Shown: positions 13,442 through 21,661, counted from the stretch's first letter. The stretch: 40,847 nt of DNA from Candidatus Saccharimonadota bacterium (GCA_017993025.1 JAGONL010000002.1:1-40847); one strand, 5' to 3'. Numbers and translations are program-made. Notes: generated by a model not told the origin, from the sequence alone.

Positions 13442-14557
13442 ATGAGCAAAAAACACAAGAAACAGCCTAAATTAAGCGGTTTTGATAAATTCAAAAGCCA
13501 GCTGGTTGAATTTGTATCTGTACTTCGACCAAATAGTTTAGCTAAAAAAATAGCGTTATGGGTAGTTATTATTATCGCTACACCAACATTCGCTATGTAC
13601 GGTGTAGCTCAGTGGTATATTTATACTCAAAAAGACGTACCCCTAACTATGGGTGCGACATTTGTACCAAACTATGCGCGCTACTTTGACTTAGACCCCA
13701 AAGAAGTATTTGGTGAAATGATAAATGACCTTGGTCTTAAACGCTTCCGTCTTGTTAGTTACTGGAAGGACATGGAAAGAACTCCCGGGGTCTACGATTT
13801 TGAAGAACTAGACTGGCAATTTGCCATGGCGGAGGAAGCTGGAGCTGAAATATCACTGGCTATTGGACTGCGTCAGCCACGCTGGCCAGAATGTCATGGT
13901 CCTGCTTGGGCAATGGAAAAACCAATGAGTGAATGGAGTGTTGATTTAAAGAACTTTATGGGCGAGGTGATAGACAGATACAAATCAAGCCCTGCTCTCA
14001 AAGAATATCAGCTAGAAAACGAATTTTTCTTGAGTGTTTTCGGCGAATGTCCTGACTTTAGCCGTGAAAGGTTGGTTGATGAGTTTAATTTTGTAAAGGC
14101 CAGAGACCCAGACCATCCGGTGATTGTTAGCCGTAGCAATAACGCGATTGGCTTGCCGTTAAATGAACCAGTCGCTGACAAATATGCAGTAAGTATCTAC
14201 AAGCGAGTGTGGGACAAAACTTTAACTAAGCGCTATTTTGAATATCCATTTCCGGCGTGGTTTTACGCGGGTCTAGCTGGCGGAAGTCAGATAGTGCAAG
14301 ATAGAGATTTGTTTATTCACGAACTCCAAACAGAGGCTTGGTTGCCAGAAGGCATGAGCATGAAAACCGCACCAGTTGAAGAACTGTACAAATCGTTAAG
14401 CCCCGAGAGATTAAAGCACCGTATAGATTACGGGGTGGCTACTGGCATGCGCACAATAGATGTCTGGGGGGTAGAGTGGTGGTACCACATGAAAACCAAA
14501 CGCGACGCACCAGAACTTTGGAACACTGCAAAATCTGAATTTGAACGCCTGCGCTAA
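13442..14557 (+). CDS. Membrane-anchored TIM-barrel glycoside hydrolase
   Basis: 371 aa. Basic N-terminus, one membrane helix at about 37-58 (KIALWVVIIIATPTFAMYG), then an extracellular barrel. RFRLVSYWKDMERTPGVYDF and LDWQFAMAEEAGAEISLAIG are typical barrel strands; Glu in YQLENEFFLS is the likely acid/base, and Glu in DVWGVEWWYHMK the likely nucleophile. This fits clan GH-A (GH5/GH39/GH42-like); substrate and exact family are uncertain. It could trim host or own surface glycans. AT-rich -10-like sequence lies just before the ATG. Confidence 0.8.
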   Translation: MSKKHKKQPKLSGFDKFKSQLVEFVSVLRPNSLAKKIALWVVIIIATPTFAMYGVAQWYIYTQKDVPLTMGATFVPNYARYFDLDPKEVFGEMINDLGLKRFRLVSYWKDMERTPGVYDFEELDWQFAMAEEAGAEISLAIGLRQPRWPECHGPAWAMEKPMSEWSVDLKNFMGEVIDRYKSSPALKEYQLENEFFLSVFGECPDFSRERLVDEFNFVKARDPDHPVIVSRSNNAIGLPLNEPVADKYAVSIYKRVWDKTLTKRYFEYPFPAWFYAGLAGGSQIVQDRDLFIHELQTEAWLPEGMSMKTAPVEELYKSLSPERLKHRIDYGVATGMRTIDVWGVEWWYHMKTKRDAPELWNTAKSEFERLR

Positions 14558-15253
14558 TTAAACATCAGTAATGTGTGGAAAAATGGTCGGAGTGAGTAAG
14601 CTTACCAGCCTATTTGGAGCAAATAAAGTTTCATTATGGTAGTGGTTAGGAAGCACCACAGTAGTAACACCATTGTTAGATGCATGATCCATATCGGCAA
14701 GGTCTGCAAAACCAAAACTATCTAGCGCAGAGTGTACAACAGCTCTTCCTGCAGGGAAGTCATTTGCTCTCGCAACAAGCTGTTCTACTGTAGAATAACC
14801 TCTACTAATCATTATTGGTGTTCTGGCAGAACTCAAAGGACTACGTGCCAATTCAAATCCAGCACCTATCATGTCAGCAATACCTGTTTTGTGAGCTCCA
14901 TGCTCTTTTCGAATTGGATCATCCATGACTGCCTTTGTTCTTTTTGCTAGATTAATAAGTGATACTGGCTCAGGAGGGTTTATAGCAACAACCTGCAAAG
15001 CTCTTTGGACTCTAGTGATAAAAGCAGAGTGTCCTATAACAAAACTGGATTCTAACTCTCGTCTTAGTGCTTTGCGACCTATCATGCCCGCACTCTTGTT
15101 TAGTGTCACTATTTCTATTTTACGAAAGATACCAAGTTCATCAAGAGTGCGGGCAAGAAATTCACCAACATGCTTTCGCTCACTGTGACCAAGCCCAACA
15201 ATAGCTTTATCTGACTCTATCTGAAAATTTGGTCCTTTTACTGTTGTTGCCAT
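14558..15253 (-). CDS. Unknown 231-aa soluble protein
   Basis: Not confidently recognised. Short hydrophobic strands and GHS-type turns (AIVGLGHSERKHVGEF, SSFVIGHSAF) are faintly like an alpha/beta hydrolase, but the GxSxG nucleophile elbow is not complete. The C-terminus has VTTVVLPNHYHNETLF. TATAAT at 15262-15267, 8 nt upstream with an extended TG, supports this start. It converges with the glycosidase gene upstream. Confidence 0.7.
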   Translation of the reverse strand: MATTVKGPNFQIESDKAIVGLGHSERKHVGEFLARTLDELGIFRKIEIVTLNKSAGMIGRKALRRELESSFVIGHSAFITRVQRALQVVAINPPEPVSLINLAKRTKAVMDDPIRKEHGAHKTGIADMIGAGFELARSPLSSARTPIMISRGYSTVEQLVARANDFPAGRAVVHSALDSFGFADLADMDHASNNGVTTVVLPNHYHNETLFAPNRLVSLLTPTIFPHITDV

Positions 15254-15316
15254 ATTAGTTTATTATAGCATACTTAAGACTATTTGTAAATAAACATAAC
15301 CTCTGTTAATATATAA

Positions 15317-15796
15317 GTGATGAAAAGCAAGCAGGCACGTAAAGCCACAAAAAAACCTCAAGAGAAAGCCATACGCAACAAACGCGCAAGGTTTGACTAT
15401 AATTTGGACGATGGTTTTTTGGTAGGCATTGAACTAAACGGACGTGAGGCAAAAAGTCTGCGCATGGGGCACGGGCAACTGCAGGGTGCTTATGTAACCG
15501 TTAAAGATAACGAGCTGTTCCTAATAAATGCATCTATCCACGGCACAAAAGGCATCCCGATAGAGGATTTAGAGGTCACAAGAAACCGCAAACTTCTTGC
15601 AAAGAGAAAAGAAATAGACCAGATTATGTTAGCCAAAAAACAGGGCAGGACAGTGGTGCCATTAGATATTCTGACAAAGGGTAGATATATAAAACTTAGG
15701 ATTGCGCTTGGTGTAGGCAAGAAAAACTATGACAAGAGACAGACGCTTAAAAAGCGTGATACAGATAGAGACATTAGCAGAAGTTTTGCTATTTAA
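15317..15796 (+). CDS. smpB: SsrA-binding protein SmpB
   Basis: tmRNA partner in ribosome rescue. Recognised from KAIRNKRARFDYNLDDGFLVGIELNGREAKSLR, NELFLINASI, then RKLLAKRKEIDQIMLAKKQGRTVVPLDI and the basic tail with KNYDKRQTLKKRD (quoted in segments of the protein). 159 aa, normal. Starts at GTG 15317 or the adjacent ATG 15320. The tmRNA gene itself is not in this window. Confidence 0.95.
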   Translation: MMKSKQARKATKKPQEKAIRNKRARFDYNLDDGFLVGIELNGREAKSLRMGHGQLQGAYVTVKDNELFLINASIHGTKGIPIEDLEVTRNRKLLAKRKEIDQIMLAKKQGRTVVPLDILTKGRYIKLRIALGVGKKNYDKRQTLKKRDTDRDISRSFAI

Positions 15797-15802
15797 TCTT
15801 AA

Positions 15803-16507
15803 CTAGCTGATAAGTGTGCCGACGTGTTCGCCGTTTACTAGTCGAATCAAACCATCTGGCTCATGCAGGTTCATAACTACTACTTTTACGCCTTGTTCGG
15901 CCGCTAGTCCCATTGCAGATTTGTCCATAACTTTGATTTCTGGATTTTCTAGCGCTTGCTGGTAGGAAATAGTGTCGAATTTAACAGCGTCGTCATATTT
16001 GTTTGGGTCTTTATCATATACACCATCTACTTTGGTTGACTTGATTACAAGTTCACAGCCAAGTTCTAACCCGACAAGTACTGCTGCACTATCGTGGGTA
16101 GAGTAGGGGCGCCCGATACCGCCAGCTACAATCAAAACACGGCCACCTTCTAGGTGCTTTTCAGCTAATCTAAAAGAGAAGTTTTCTGCAACTTGTTCAG
16201 CGTAGATATTGCTTAGACAACGGGTTGGGACACCATTTGCTTCAAAAATGTCCGTCATTGCCATAGCATTGATTAAACCGCTTAGCATCCCCATTTGGTC
16301 AGCCGTTACGCGCTTAATTCCGTTGCCGGCCATTTCCGCACCACGCACCAAGTTTCCACCACCAGCGATTATCACTAACTGACAACCTGACTCTACAATT
16401 TTTTTAGCTTCGCTTGCGATCCATGCAACTACATTTGGATCAATCCCTGTTTCGTGCTCGCCGGCTAGTTGCTCGCCAGAAACTTTGAGCAATATTCTTT
16501 TATACAT
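15803..16507 (-). CDS. pyrH: UMP kinase
   Basis: Amino-acid-kinase-fold enzyme making UDP from UMP and ATP. Motifs: KRILLKVSGEQLAG, VIIAGGGNLVRG, GRVLIVAGGIGRPYSTHDSAA, ELVIKSTKVDGVYDKDPNKY. 234 aa, normal length. TACAAT at 16516-16521 is 8 nt upstream of the ATG. It converges with smpB. Usually linked to frr/tsf; here it is isolated. Confidence 0.97.
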   Translation of the reverse strand: MYKRILLKVSGEQLAGEHETGIDPNVVAWIASEAKKIVESGCQLVIIAGGGNLVRGAEMAGNGIKRVTADQMGMLSGLINAMAMTDIFEANGVPTRCLSNIYAEQVAENFSFRLAEKHLEGGRVLIVAGGIGRPYSTHDSAAVLVGLELGCELVIKSTKVDGVYDKDPNKYDDAVKFDTISYQQALENPEIKVMDKSAMGLAAEQGVKVVVMNLHEPDGLIRLVNGEHVGTLIS

Positions 16508-16580
16508 TAATTTATATTGTAGCAGAAATTTCTAAAAAATATTTGTCTTAGTTGCTTCATAAAAGGGATATACTAGTTTT

Positions 16581-17375
16581 ATGAAATTATATAGTTGGAA
16601 TGTAAATGGAATTCGGGCAGTGTGGAATAAGGGCCTATTTCAGAAATTTATTGAAGAACACGACCCAGACATATTGTGTTTGCAGGAAACAAAGGCGCAA
16701 CCTCATCAATCGCCAGTTGATTTACCGCAATACGATGAATATTGGAATAGTGCTGAAAAAGCAGGCTATTCCGGCACGGCGATATTCAGCAAGGAAAAAC
16801 CTATAGAGGTGCGCAACGGTTTCTCTGAAAAAGTTCAAAAGTCTTTTAAATTCCCGGACAAATTTGGCGACCCATCAAAAGAGGGTAGGGTTTTAAGTGT
16901 ACGGTTTCCGGACTTCTGGGTTGTAACGGTTTATACACCTAACAGCAAGGACAAATTGGAGCGGCTGGAACTACGTCATAAAGTCTGGGACCCAGCGTTT
17001 TTGATGCACGTCAAAGAACTAGAGCAGTCAGCACCAGTACTATTTTGCGGGGACTTTAATGTTGCCCACCAGCCCATTGATTTAGCGAGACCTAAAGAAA
17101 ATGAAGGCAAGCACGGCTTTACACTAGAGGAGCGCAAAGGGTTCGACAAAATGATTTCTGCAGGATTTATAGACACGTTTAGGATGTTCTATCCAGATAC
17201 TACAGAAGCCTATACCTGGTGGACAGCCTGGGGCGGTGCGAGAGAGCGCAACGTTGGCTGGCGTATAGACTATTGGATGGCAAGCGCCAGGTTAGCAGAC
17301 AGGATTCAAGACGCAAACATTCACCCAGACGTTATGGGGTCCGACCACTGCCCAGTCAGCATTGAAATTTCCTGA
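16581..17375 (+). CDS. xthA: Exodeoxyribonuclease III / AP endonuclease
   Basis: DNA base-excision-repair nuclease. Motifs: LYSWNVNGIRA, LCLQETKA (metal-binding Glu), GYSGTAIFSK, VTVYTPNS, LFCGDFNVAH, and the C-terminal GSDHCPVSI with catalytic Asp-His. 264 aa, complete. TATACT at 16569-16574 lies 6 nt before the ATG, so a leaderless transcript is probable. Confidence 0.96.
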   Translation: MKLYSWNVNGIRAVWNKGLFQKFIEEHDPDILCLQETKAQPHQSPVDLPQYDEYWNSAEKAGYSGTAIFSKEKPIEVRNGFSEKVQKSFKFPDKFGDPSKEGRVLSVRFPDFWVVTVYTPNSKDKLERLELRHKVWDPAFLMHVKELEQSAPVLFCGDFNVAHQPIDLARPKENEGKHGFTLEERKGFDKMISAGFIDTFRMFYPDTTEAYTWWTAWGGARERNVGWRIDYWMASARLADRIQDANIHPDVMGSDHCPVSIEIS

Positions 17376-17390
17376 GTTTTTTAGCTCTAC

Positions 17391-17639
17391 TTATCTGTGA
17401 CGTAAGAAGCTTATCACACCAATAAGTGCACCTGCAGCAACCGCACCATATCCGCCGTACATAAAATTAGTAGGTATTTCTTCGGTAAATATTCTAGAGC
17501 CAAAGAAACCGCCGTCAAATCCTATAAGGGCAGCACCAGTTGCATAAAATGCAGTATTGCCAAGTCTTGACTGAATCTCAGCAGTAAATTGTGGTGACTC
17601 TTGTGCCACTTCAGGGGTAGGGACGTTTGGTGTGTTCAT
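17391..17639 (-). CDS. Small membrane protein, unknown
   Basis: 82 aa with two hydrophobic stretches (NTAFYATGAALIGFDGGFFG; FMYGGYGAVAAGALIGVISFL) after a polar N-terminus. TATAAT at 17646-17651 with an extended TG lies 6 nt upstream of the ATG, good support for expression and for this start. Function unknown. Confidence 0.7.
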   Translation of the reverse strand: MNTPNVPTPEVAQESPQFTAEIQSRLGNTAFYATGAALIGFDGGFFGSRIFTEEIPTNFMYGGYGAVAAGALIGVISFLRHR

Positions 17640-17728
17640 TATTTTATTATAACATAATATTATTTATTTATCAATACAATTCTTCGTTAGCTCTAGCTAT
17701 AATAATAAATACTAATGGTGGAAATCTA

Positions 17729-17938
17729 GTGATTAAACTAATAAATAGTTATTTCGTGGTGCGCATACCGTCCTCGGATGAGCTAGTTTGGTTGGAGTGG
17801 GCGATTTTTACAGTGAGACGTATGACACATACGGCGAGCTGGAAAAACACGCACGCTGAGGCCAAAATAGACATCAGGCAACCAACGCGGACAGCTTTGC
17901 TGTTCGGCAGGGTTGACGGCGAGGTGCGGTATGCGTAA
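17729..17938 (+). CDS. Possible 69-aa ORF coupled to HAD gene
   Basis: A GTG start with GGTGG about 6 nt upstream; the frame ends overlapping the first codons of the HAD phosphatase gene by 8 nt. The composition (LVWLEWAIFTVRRMTHTASW) is not low-complexity, but no family is recognised. Overlap with the next gene suggests translational coupling. It could also be non-coding. Confidence 0.4.
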   Translation: MIKLINSYFVVRIPSSDELVWLEWAIFTVRRMTHTASWKNTHAEAKIDIRQPTRTALLFGRVDGEVRYA

Positions 17939-18662
17939 ACAATTTGCAGTATTTGATATTGATGGAACTATCTCCAGAACCAGCTTGCTACAACTTATGG
18001 TGAGAGAACTTGTAACTAGAGGCAAATTAGACATTGGTACCGGTAAGCAAATAGAAATGATGTTGCACGACTACCGTCAAAGAATTGGCGACGACAACTT
18101 TGGCGACTACATGAAACAAGCCGTGGATATGATGTTTAAAGCCATGCCAGACGGACTCCGGATAGAGGATTATAACGAAATTACAGACGCGATTGTTAAG
18201 ATGTCACTTAGCAACACCTACGTCTATACCCGCGAACTTTTGCAGACACTGAAACGCAACAATTTCTTTTTAATAGCTATTTCAGGTTCTGAGGTCAAGG
18301 CAGTAAGCACGCTTGCACGCTCTCTTGGATTTGATGCCTGGGTTGGCGAAGTTAATTATATAGAGACAAATGGCAAATTGAACGGTCAAATAAAAGCACT
18401 AACTCAAAGTAAAGCTGAAATACTCCGCACGATTATCAAGAAGTTTGATTTAAACGAAAAGGGCAGTACTGCGGTGGGCGACACAAGTAGCGACATAAGC
18501 GTACTTGAAATGGTAGACAGCCCAATTGTGTTTAACCCTAATCAGGCGCTGTTTAAAGTAGCCCGCGAAAAAGGCTGGATGATAGTGCTAGAGCGCAAAG
18601 ATATGGTTTATGGCATGGTTCAGGAAAACGGACAATACACGCTTAAACAGGTGAATGTTTAA
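17931..18662 (+). CDS. HAD-superfamily phosphatase (HAD-IB type), copy 1
   Basis: 243 aa. Motif I FAVFDIDGTISR with the nucleophile Asp and acid/base Asp, motif II LIAISGSE, motif IV GDTSSDISVLEMV. Resembles SerB-like phosphatases, but substrate is undefined. ATG 17931 puts motif I at residue 5, as in its paralogue. The next gene is a second HAD protein with the same layout, including TYVYTREL/NVYVYTRQL and GWMIVLERKDMVY/GWKIVVERKNVIY, so this is a tandem duplication that has diverged. Confidence 0.9.
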   Translation: MRKQFAVFDIDGTISRTSLLQLMVRELVTRGKLDIGTGKQIEMMLHDYRQRIGDDNFGDYMKQAVDMMFKAMPDGLRIEDYNEITDAIVKMSLSNTYVYTRELLQTLKRNNFFLIAISGSEVKAVSTLARSLGFDAWVGEVNYIETNGKLNGQIKALTQSKAEILRTIIKKFDLNEKGSTAVGDTSSDISVLEMVDSPIVFNPNQALFKVAREKGWMIVLERKDMVYGMVQENGQYTLKQVNV

Positions 18663-18800
18663 GCGCAAATTCTAAATTCTAAGCACTAAATTCTAAAAAA
18701 TTGGAAAAAATTGGAAAAAAGAAAACGGAAAATGGGTAGCTACTTTTAGATTTATAGCTTAGTGCTTTTTAAAATTTAGTACTTTAGGTTTTGTATTTAC
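18663..18800. repeat. Inverted TTCTAA/TTTAG word array
   Basis: Left: AAATTCTAAATTCTAAGCAC words; right: TTAGATTTATAGCTTAGTGC words; the arms are broadly complementary around an A-rich centre. TTAAT words continue to about 18860. This 222-bp gap between the two HAD genes has no ORF I support. Confidence 0.75.
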
Positions 18801-18884
18801 CTATTTTAATAAATCGTTAATTTGTTAATTTATTAGTTCATGAGTTAATTGCCAATAAGTTAATGCAACTATATACTAATACTC

Positions 18885-19598
18885 ATGAAGAGGAAGTTTG
18901 CGGTATTTGATATTGACGGCACTATTGCTAGAAATGCTTTATTTTTACAGATAGTCGACCAGCTAATTGCAAATAAAAACTTAGATCCAAAATATCGCGA
19001 AGAGCTTGATAAAAAATACACAAACTATCTGCACAGGTCACATCAGGATGCTTTCAAAGAATACACAAGCTTATCTGTTGATGTACTTTTTAAAAATATG
19101 AAAACACTAAAGACAGATGAATATAGAAAAGCAGTGGACGAAGTGATAAAAAACAGTGCAAAAAATGTCTACGTCTATACTCGGCAGTTAATTTTAGACC
19201 TTCAAAAACAAGGATATTTTATAATTGCACTGTCCGGTTCGGAGATGTATGCCGTGCAGGAGTTTACTAAACAGTTTAATTTCGATATTGCTGTAGGTGA
19301 AAATTATCATGAAAAAGACGGTTTTTTAACTGGAAATGTAGATAACGTCTTTGATAGAAAAGATAAGTTTATCAAACAGTTCGTAGAAGAGCACAACTTA
19401 ACTTACGAAGATAGTTATGCAGTTGGAGACAGCCTTAGCGACGCATCGATGCTAAAAATGGTAGAAAACCCAATTGCGTTCAACCCTGAAGACAACTTAT
19501 TTGAAGAGGCCAAGAGAAAAGGGTGGAAGATTGTTGTAGAGCGCAAAAACGTAATCTACGAGCTGGAGCCAAAAAATGGAACATACTTATTGGCTTAA
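18885..19598 (+). CDS. HAD-superfamily phosphatase (HAD-IB type), copy 2
   Basis: 237 aa, paralogue of the preceding HAD gene: FAVFDIDGTIARNALFL, IIALSGSEMYAV, AVGDSLSDASMLKMVENPIAF. All catalytic residues of motifs I, II and IV are visible. TATACT at 18872-18877 lies 7 nt before the ATG, so unlike copy 1 it has its own leaderless-type promoter. Its end overlaps the CARKD-like gene by 23 nt. Confidence 0.9.
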   Translation: MKRKFAVFDIDGTIARNALFLQIVDQLIANKNLDPKYREELDKKYTNYLHRSHQDAFKEYTSLSVDVLFKNMKTLKTDEYRKAVDEVIKNSAKNVYVYTRQLILDLQKQGYFIIALSGSEMYAVQEFTKQFNFDIAVGENYHEKDGFLTGNVDNVFDRKDKFIKQFVEEHNLTYEDSYAVGDSLSDASMLKMVENPIAFNPEDNLFEEAKRKGWKIVVERKNVIYELEPKNGTYLLA

Positions 19599-20358
19599 AC
19601 AGGGAACAGAACCACTTTTCCCAGATATTTTATGGAGTAGGCCAGAGTCAAAATCTGGAGCTGGCAAGCTTTGCATAATTGGTGGTAATTCGCACGGCTT
19701 TGGCGCGCCGGGGATAGCCTATAATTCCTCAATGTCGGCGGGGGTGGGGTCCGTCAGTGTTTTGATGCCGGACGCTATAAAGAAAATTGTAAAAGGTCTA
19801 CTGCCCGATGCGGAATTTGCACCAAGCACGCCTAGCGGCAGTTTTTCCCGCCAAGCCCTAGACAGCCTGCTGTCGTCTAGTAATTGGGGCGACTGCACAT
19901 TACTGGCTGGTGACGTTGGTCGCAATAGCGAAACGGCTGTTCTGTTTGAAGCTTTTGTCAAAAAATATAGTGGGCTACTGACAATAACTCAGGACGCGGT
20001 AGATTTTTTTAAAGAAACACCCAAAGATTTGAGTGATAGGCCAGATACATTAATTGTTTTATCAATAAGCCAGCTACAAAAGCTTTTTATGTTCACACCT
20101 ACAATTACGCCAATAATACTTAGTATGTCCGTAGTACAGCTTGCAGAAGCGCTACACGAATACACCCTAGAGCACTGCGCAGTTATCGTAACCAAACATA
20201 ATGATTTAATATTTACAGCTAGCAAAGGGCAGGTCAGCACCACCAAAGATACCCGCAAAATTTGGCGAGTAGAAACAGCAGGCAGAGCAAGCGTTTTTTG
20301 GCTCCAAAACCTAGGTCATGCCTTTGAAGCCATAACTTCAAGCATTCACGCCGTGTAG
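19576..20358 (+). CDS. NAD(P)HX dehydratase-like protein (CARKD/YjeF-C fold), probably degenerate
   Basis: 260 aa. SKSGAGKLCIIGGNSHGFGAP, SAGVGSVSVLMPDAIKK and LLAGDVGRNSETAVLFEAF match the ribokinase-like CARKD domain that repairs hydrated NAD(P)H. The C-terminal GTGDxLxG segment with the catalytic Asp is not present; the equivalent region reads ETAGRASVFWLQNLGHAFE. It may therefore be inactive or serve another role. It overlaps the HAD gene upstream by 23 nt, indicating coupled translation, and ends convergent with the next gene (13-nt overlap). Confidence 0.75.
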   Translation: MEHTYWLKQGTEPLFPDILWSRPESKSGAGKLCIIGGNSHGFGAPGIAYNSSMSAGVGSVSVLMPDAIKKIVKGLLPDAEFAPSTPSGSFSRQALDSLLSSSNWGDCTLLAGDVGRNSETAVLFEAFVKKYSGLLTITQDAVDFFKETPKDLSDRPDTLIVLSISQLQKLFMFTPTITPIILSMSVVQLAEALHEYTLEHCAVIVTKHNDLIFTASKGQVSTTKDTRKIWRVETAGRASVFWLQNLGHAFEAITSSIHAV

Positions 20359-20873
20359 GTCAGGAAAATTATAAGAACGTGCATTAAGCCATAGTACAAA
20401 ATCTGTGCTAATAGATAGTTTCTATGGTCTTTTTCTCTTAGCAAAGTAGCAATTAGCAAGATTGAGGCGAGTATAGTTATTGAAGCTACCCTAACATAAC
20501 CAGAAGTTGAGCTAAACGCCAAGTGGGCTACCAATATATAAAGAGAGAGGCCCAAGACATTAGCCAGTAAATCATGTGGAAGTGCTTTTGAACCTTCTCT
20601 GGGAATTATAGATGTCAGCATAAGACAGATACCGGCAACAATAACTAAAATATAGTCGAACATACTACCTGATAATGTTGGCAAAAACCAAGACCACAGA
20701 AAAAGTAATATTATCGGAATATAAATGAGGGTGGATGCTGTGTACATCTTCTTTGGTGTACCAGACGCCATATGATCGCTAATTGTTTTACGCTTGTCTA
20801 TATCCCATTTTGCAAGAATAAAGAATATAGTAAACCAGTAAAGCCCAACGGCCAGTAATATTAAATGCTTCAC
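20346..20873 (-). CDS. Polytopic membrane protein, DUF998-like
   Basis: 175 aa with about six hydrophobic helices (LILLAVGLYWFTIFFIL; LIYIPIILLFLWSWFLP; YILVIVAGICLMLTSIIP; VLGLSLYILVAHLAF; ASITILASILLIATLL; LHVLIIFLTYTA-like end). IIPREGSKALPHDLLANVLG between helices is reminiscent of DUF998-type proteins, uncertain. I chose GTG 20873 because TATAAT (20881-20886) lies 7 nt before it, consistent with the leaderless pattern nearby; TTG 20891 is the alternative. Confidence 0.7.
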   Translation of the reverse strand: MKHLILLAVGLYWFTIFFILAKWDIDKRKTISDHMASGTPKKMYTASTLIYIPIILLFLWSWFLPTLSGSMFDYILVIVAGICLMLTSIIPREGSKALPHDLLANVLGLSLYILVAHLAFSSTSGYVRVASITILASILLIATLLREKDHRNYLLAQILYYGLMHVLIIFLTYTA

Positions 20874-20959
20874 AAATAATATTATAGTCAAAAATTATCC
20901 TTATTAATATAACAGGGATTGATAATCCAGGGCTTCACCTCTATACTTATCAGAGGATT

Positions 20960-20975
20960 GCCGCCCTGGTGGAAT
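20960..20975 (+). repeat. 16-bp copy of the tRNA-Leu 5' end
   Basis: GCCGCCCTGGTGGAAT, identical to the first 16 nt of tRNA-Leu at 21026, placed 66 bp upstream in the same orientation. No tRNA follows it. Confidence 0.85.
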
Positions 20976-21025
20976 AATTTAAAAACCAATTTTAACAACT
21001 AGCGAATTTATCAATACTATTTGGA

Positions 21026-21111
21026 GCCGCCCTGGTGGAATGGTAGACACGCCGGACTCAAAATCCTGTGAGCTTATGCTCGTGACGGTTCAAGTCCGTC
21101 GGGCGGCACCA
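21026..21111 (+). tRNA. tRNA-Leu (anticodon CAA)
   Basis: Acceptor GCCGCCC pairs with GGGCGGC; loop CTCAAAA gives anticodon CAA at 21059-21061; a class II long variable arm is present (GAGC/GCTC); T arm is GACGG TTCAAGT CCGTC; discriminator A and encoded CCA (21109-21111). The anticodon stem has one C-U mismatch. It is followed directly by structured element A. Confidence 0.93.
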
Positions 21112-21149
21112 AATGAGATTGATATATTATTTTTTTGAATTCGACTCGT

Positions 21150-21413
21150 AAAGTCGCTGGCTTCAATGGGCTTTTCGCGCCCATACCTACGACTCTCATT
21201 TTTTAATCGCAAAAAACGAGAGGCAAAAAAGCGACAGCCTGCTGAGAATACATAACTAGTTCCAGATACCAGCAACTTTCGCGCTGTAAGAACGCAAGCG
21301 TCCAGTAAACAATTTAAATAATGTATGTTTCTGGATTAGCTTACAGCTTGACTCGAAAGTCACTGATTGGAGCTAATCAGTATTTCAGGGGCTGGAGGAG
21401 CTGCAAGGGCAAC
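21150..21413 (-). repeat. Structured dispersed element, copy A
   Basis: Reverse-oriented copy of the family. Read on the minus strand: CTGATT...AATCAG, GAGTCAAGC, the loop signature ending ACTGGACGCTTGCGT, the returning long arm, a variable hairpin (arms 21193-21204/21211-21222), and the GGGC-GCGAAAA-GCCC hairpin. It fills the gap between tRNA-Leu and the Phe leader. Confidence 0.85.
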
Positions 21414-21434
21414 TATTGGGTAAGATTCAAAGAG

Positions 21435-21463
21435 TTGTAGTCTAAGTGTTAGTGTGTTATAGT
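21435..21463 (+). promoter_or_regulatory. Promoter of the Phe leader operon
   Basis: TTGTAG (21435-21440), a 17-nt spacer, TATAGT (21458-21463) with an extended TG two bases upstream. Six nt separate it from the leader-peptide ATG, so the leader mRNA would be leaderless. Confidence 0.75.
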
Positions 21464-21469
21464 ATATTT

Positions 21470-21577
21470 ATGAACAAAGTTAACCTAAAGGCAGTCTTAA
21501 ACATTTCTCGACAGCAAACTGCCGTATTCTTTGGTTTTACTTCATTTATACCGGCGGTAACTCCTAGAACGTATTAA
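21470..21577 (+). CDS. Phe-rich leader peptide (attenuator)
   Basis: 35 codons: a short basic N-terminal part, then AVFFGFTSFIPAVTPRTY. Four Phe codons lie within seven residues (20, 21, 23, 26), and GGCGGT (21553-21558), which can pair with ACCGCC (21603-21608) of the terminator, comes right after them. Stalling at Phe codons would leave GGCGGT free to block the terminator; full translation would cover it. This is the classic pheST-type attenuation logic, in front of a PheRS-like gene. Too short for routine gene calling. Confidence 0.85.
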   Translation: MNKVNLKAVLNISRQQTAVFFGFTSFIPAVTPRTY

Positions 21578-21627
21578 ACGACCATAAATAATCACAAGAG
21601 CGACCGCCACCAAAAGCGGTCGTTTTT
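21553..21627 (+). terminator. Attenuator: antiterminator segment and intrinsic terminator
   Basis: Terminator stem CGACCGC (21601-21607) and GCGGTCG (21616-21622), followed by TTTTT (21623-21627) and another T-rich stretch. The competing antiterminator pairs GGCGGT at 21553-21558 with ACCGCC at 21603-21608. It lies between the Phe leader peptide and the first structural gene. Confidence 0.9.
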
Positions 21628-21661
21628 AATTTTAAAAATATTAGGAGAATAGGAGAAAATT

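Noticed and set aside
21090..21275. ORFs within the structured elements (also 26269-26493, 29778-29969, 30262-30483, 17627 extension)
   Set aside because: They follow the element sequence in arbitrary frames, the frame is not kept between copies, and start regions lie inside stems.
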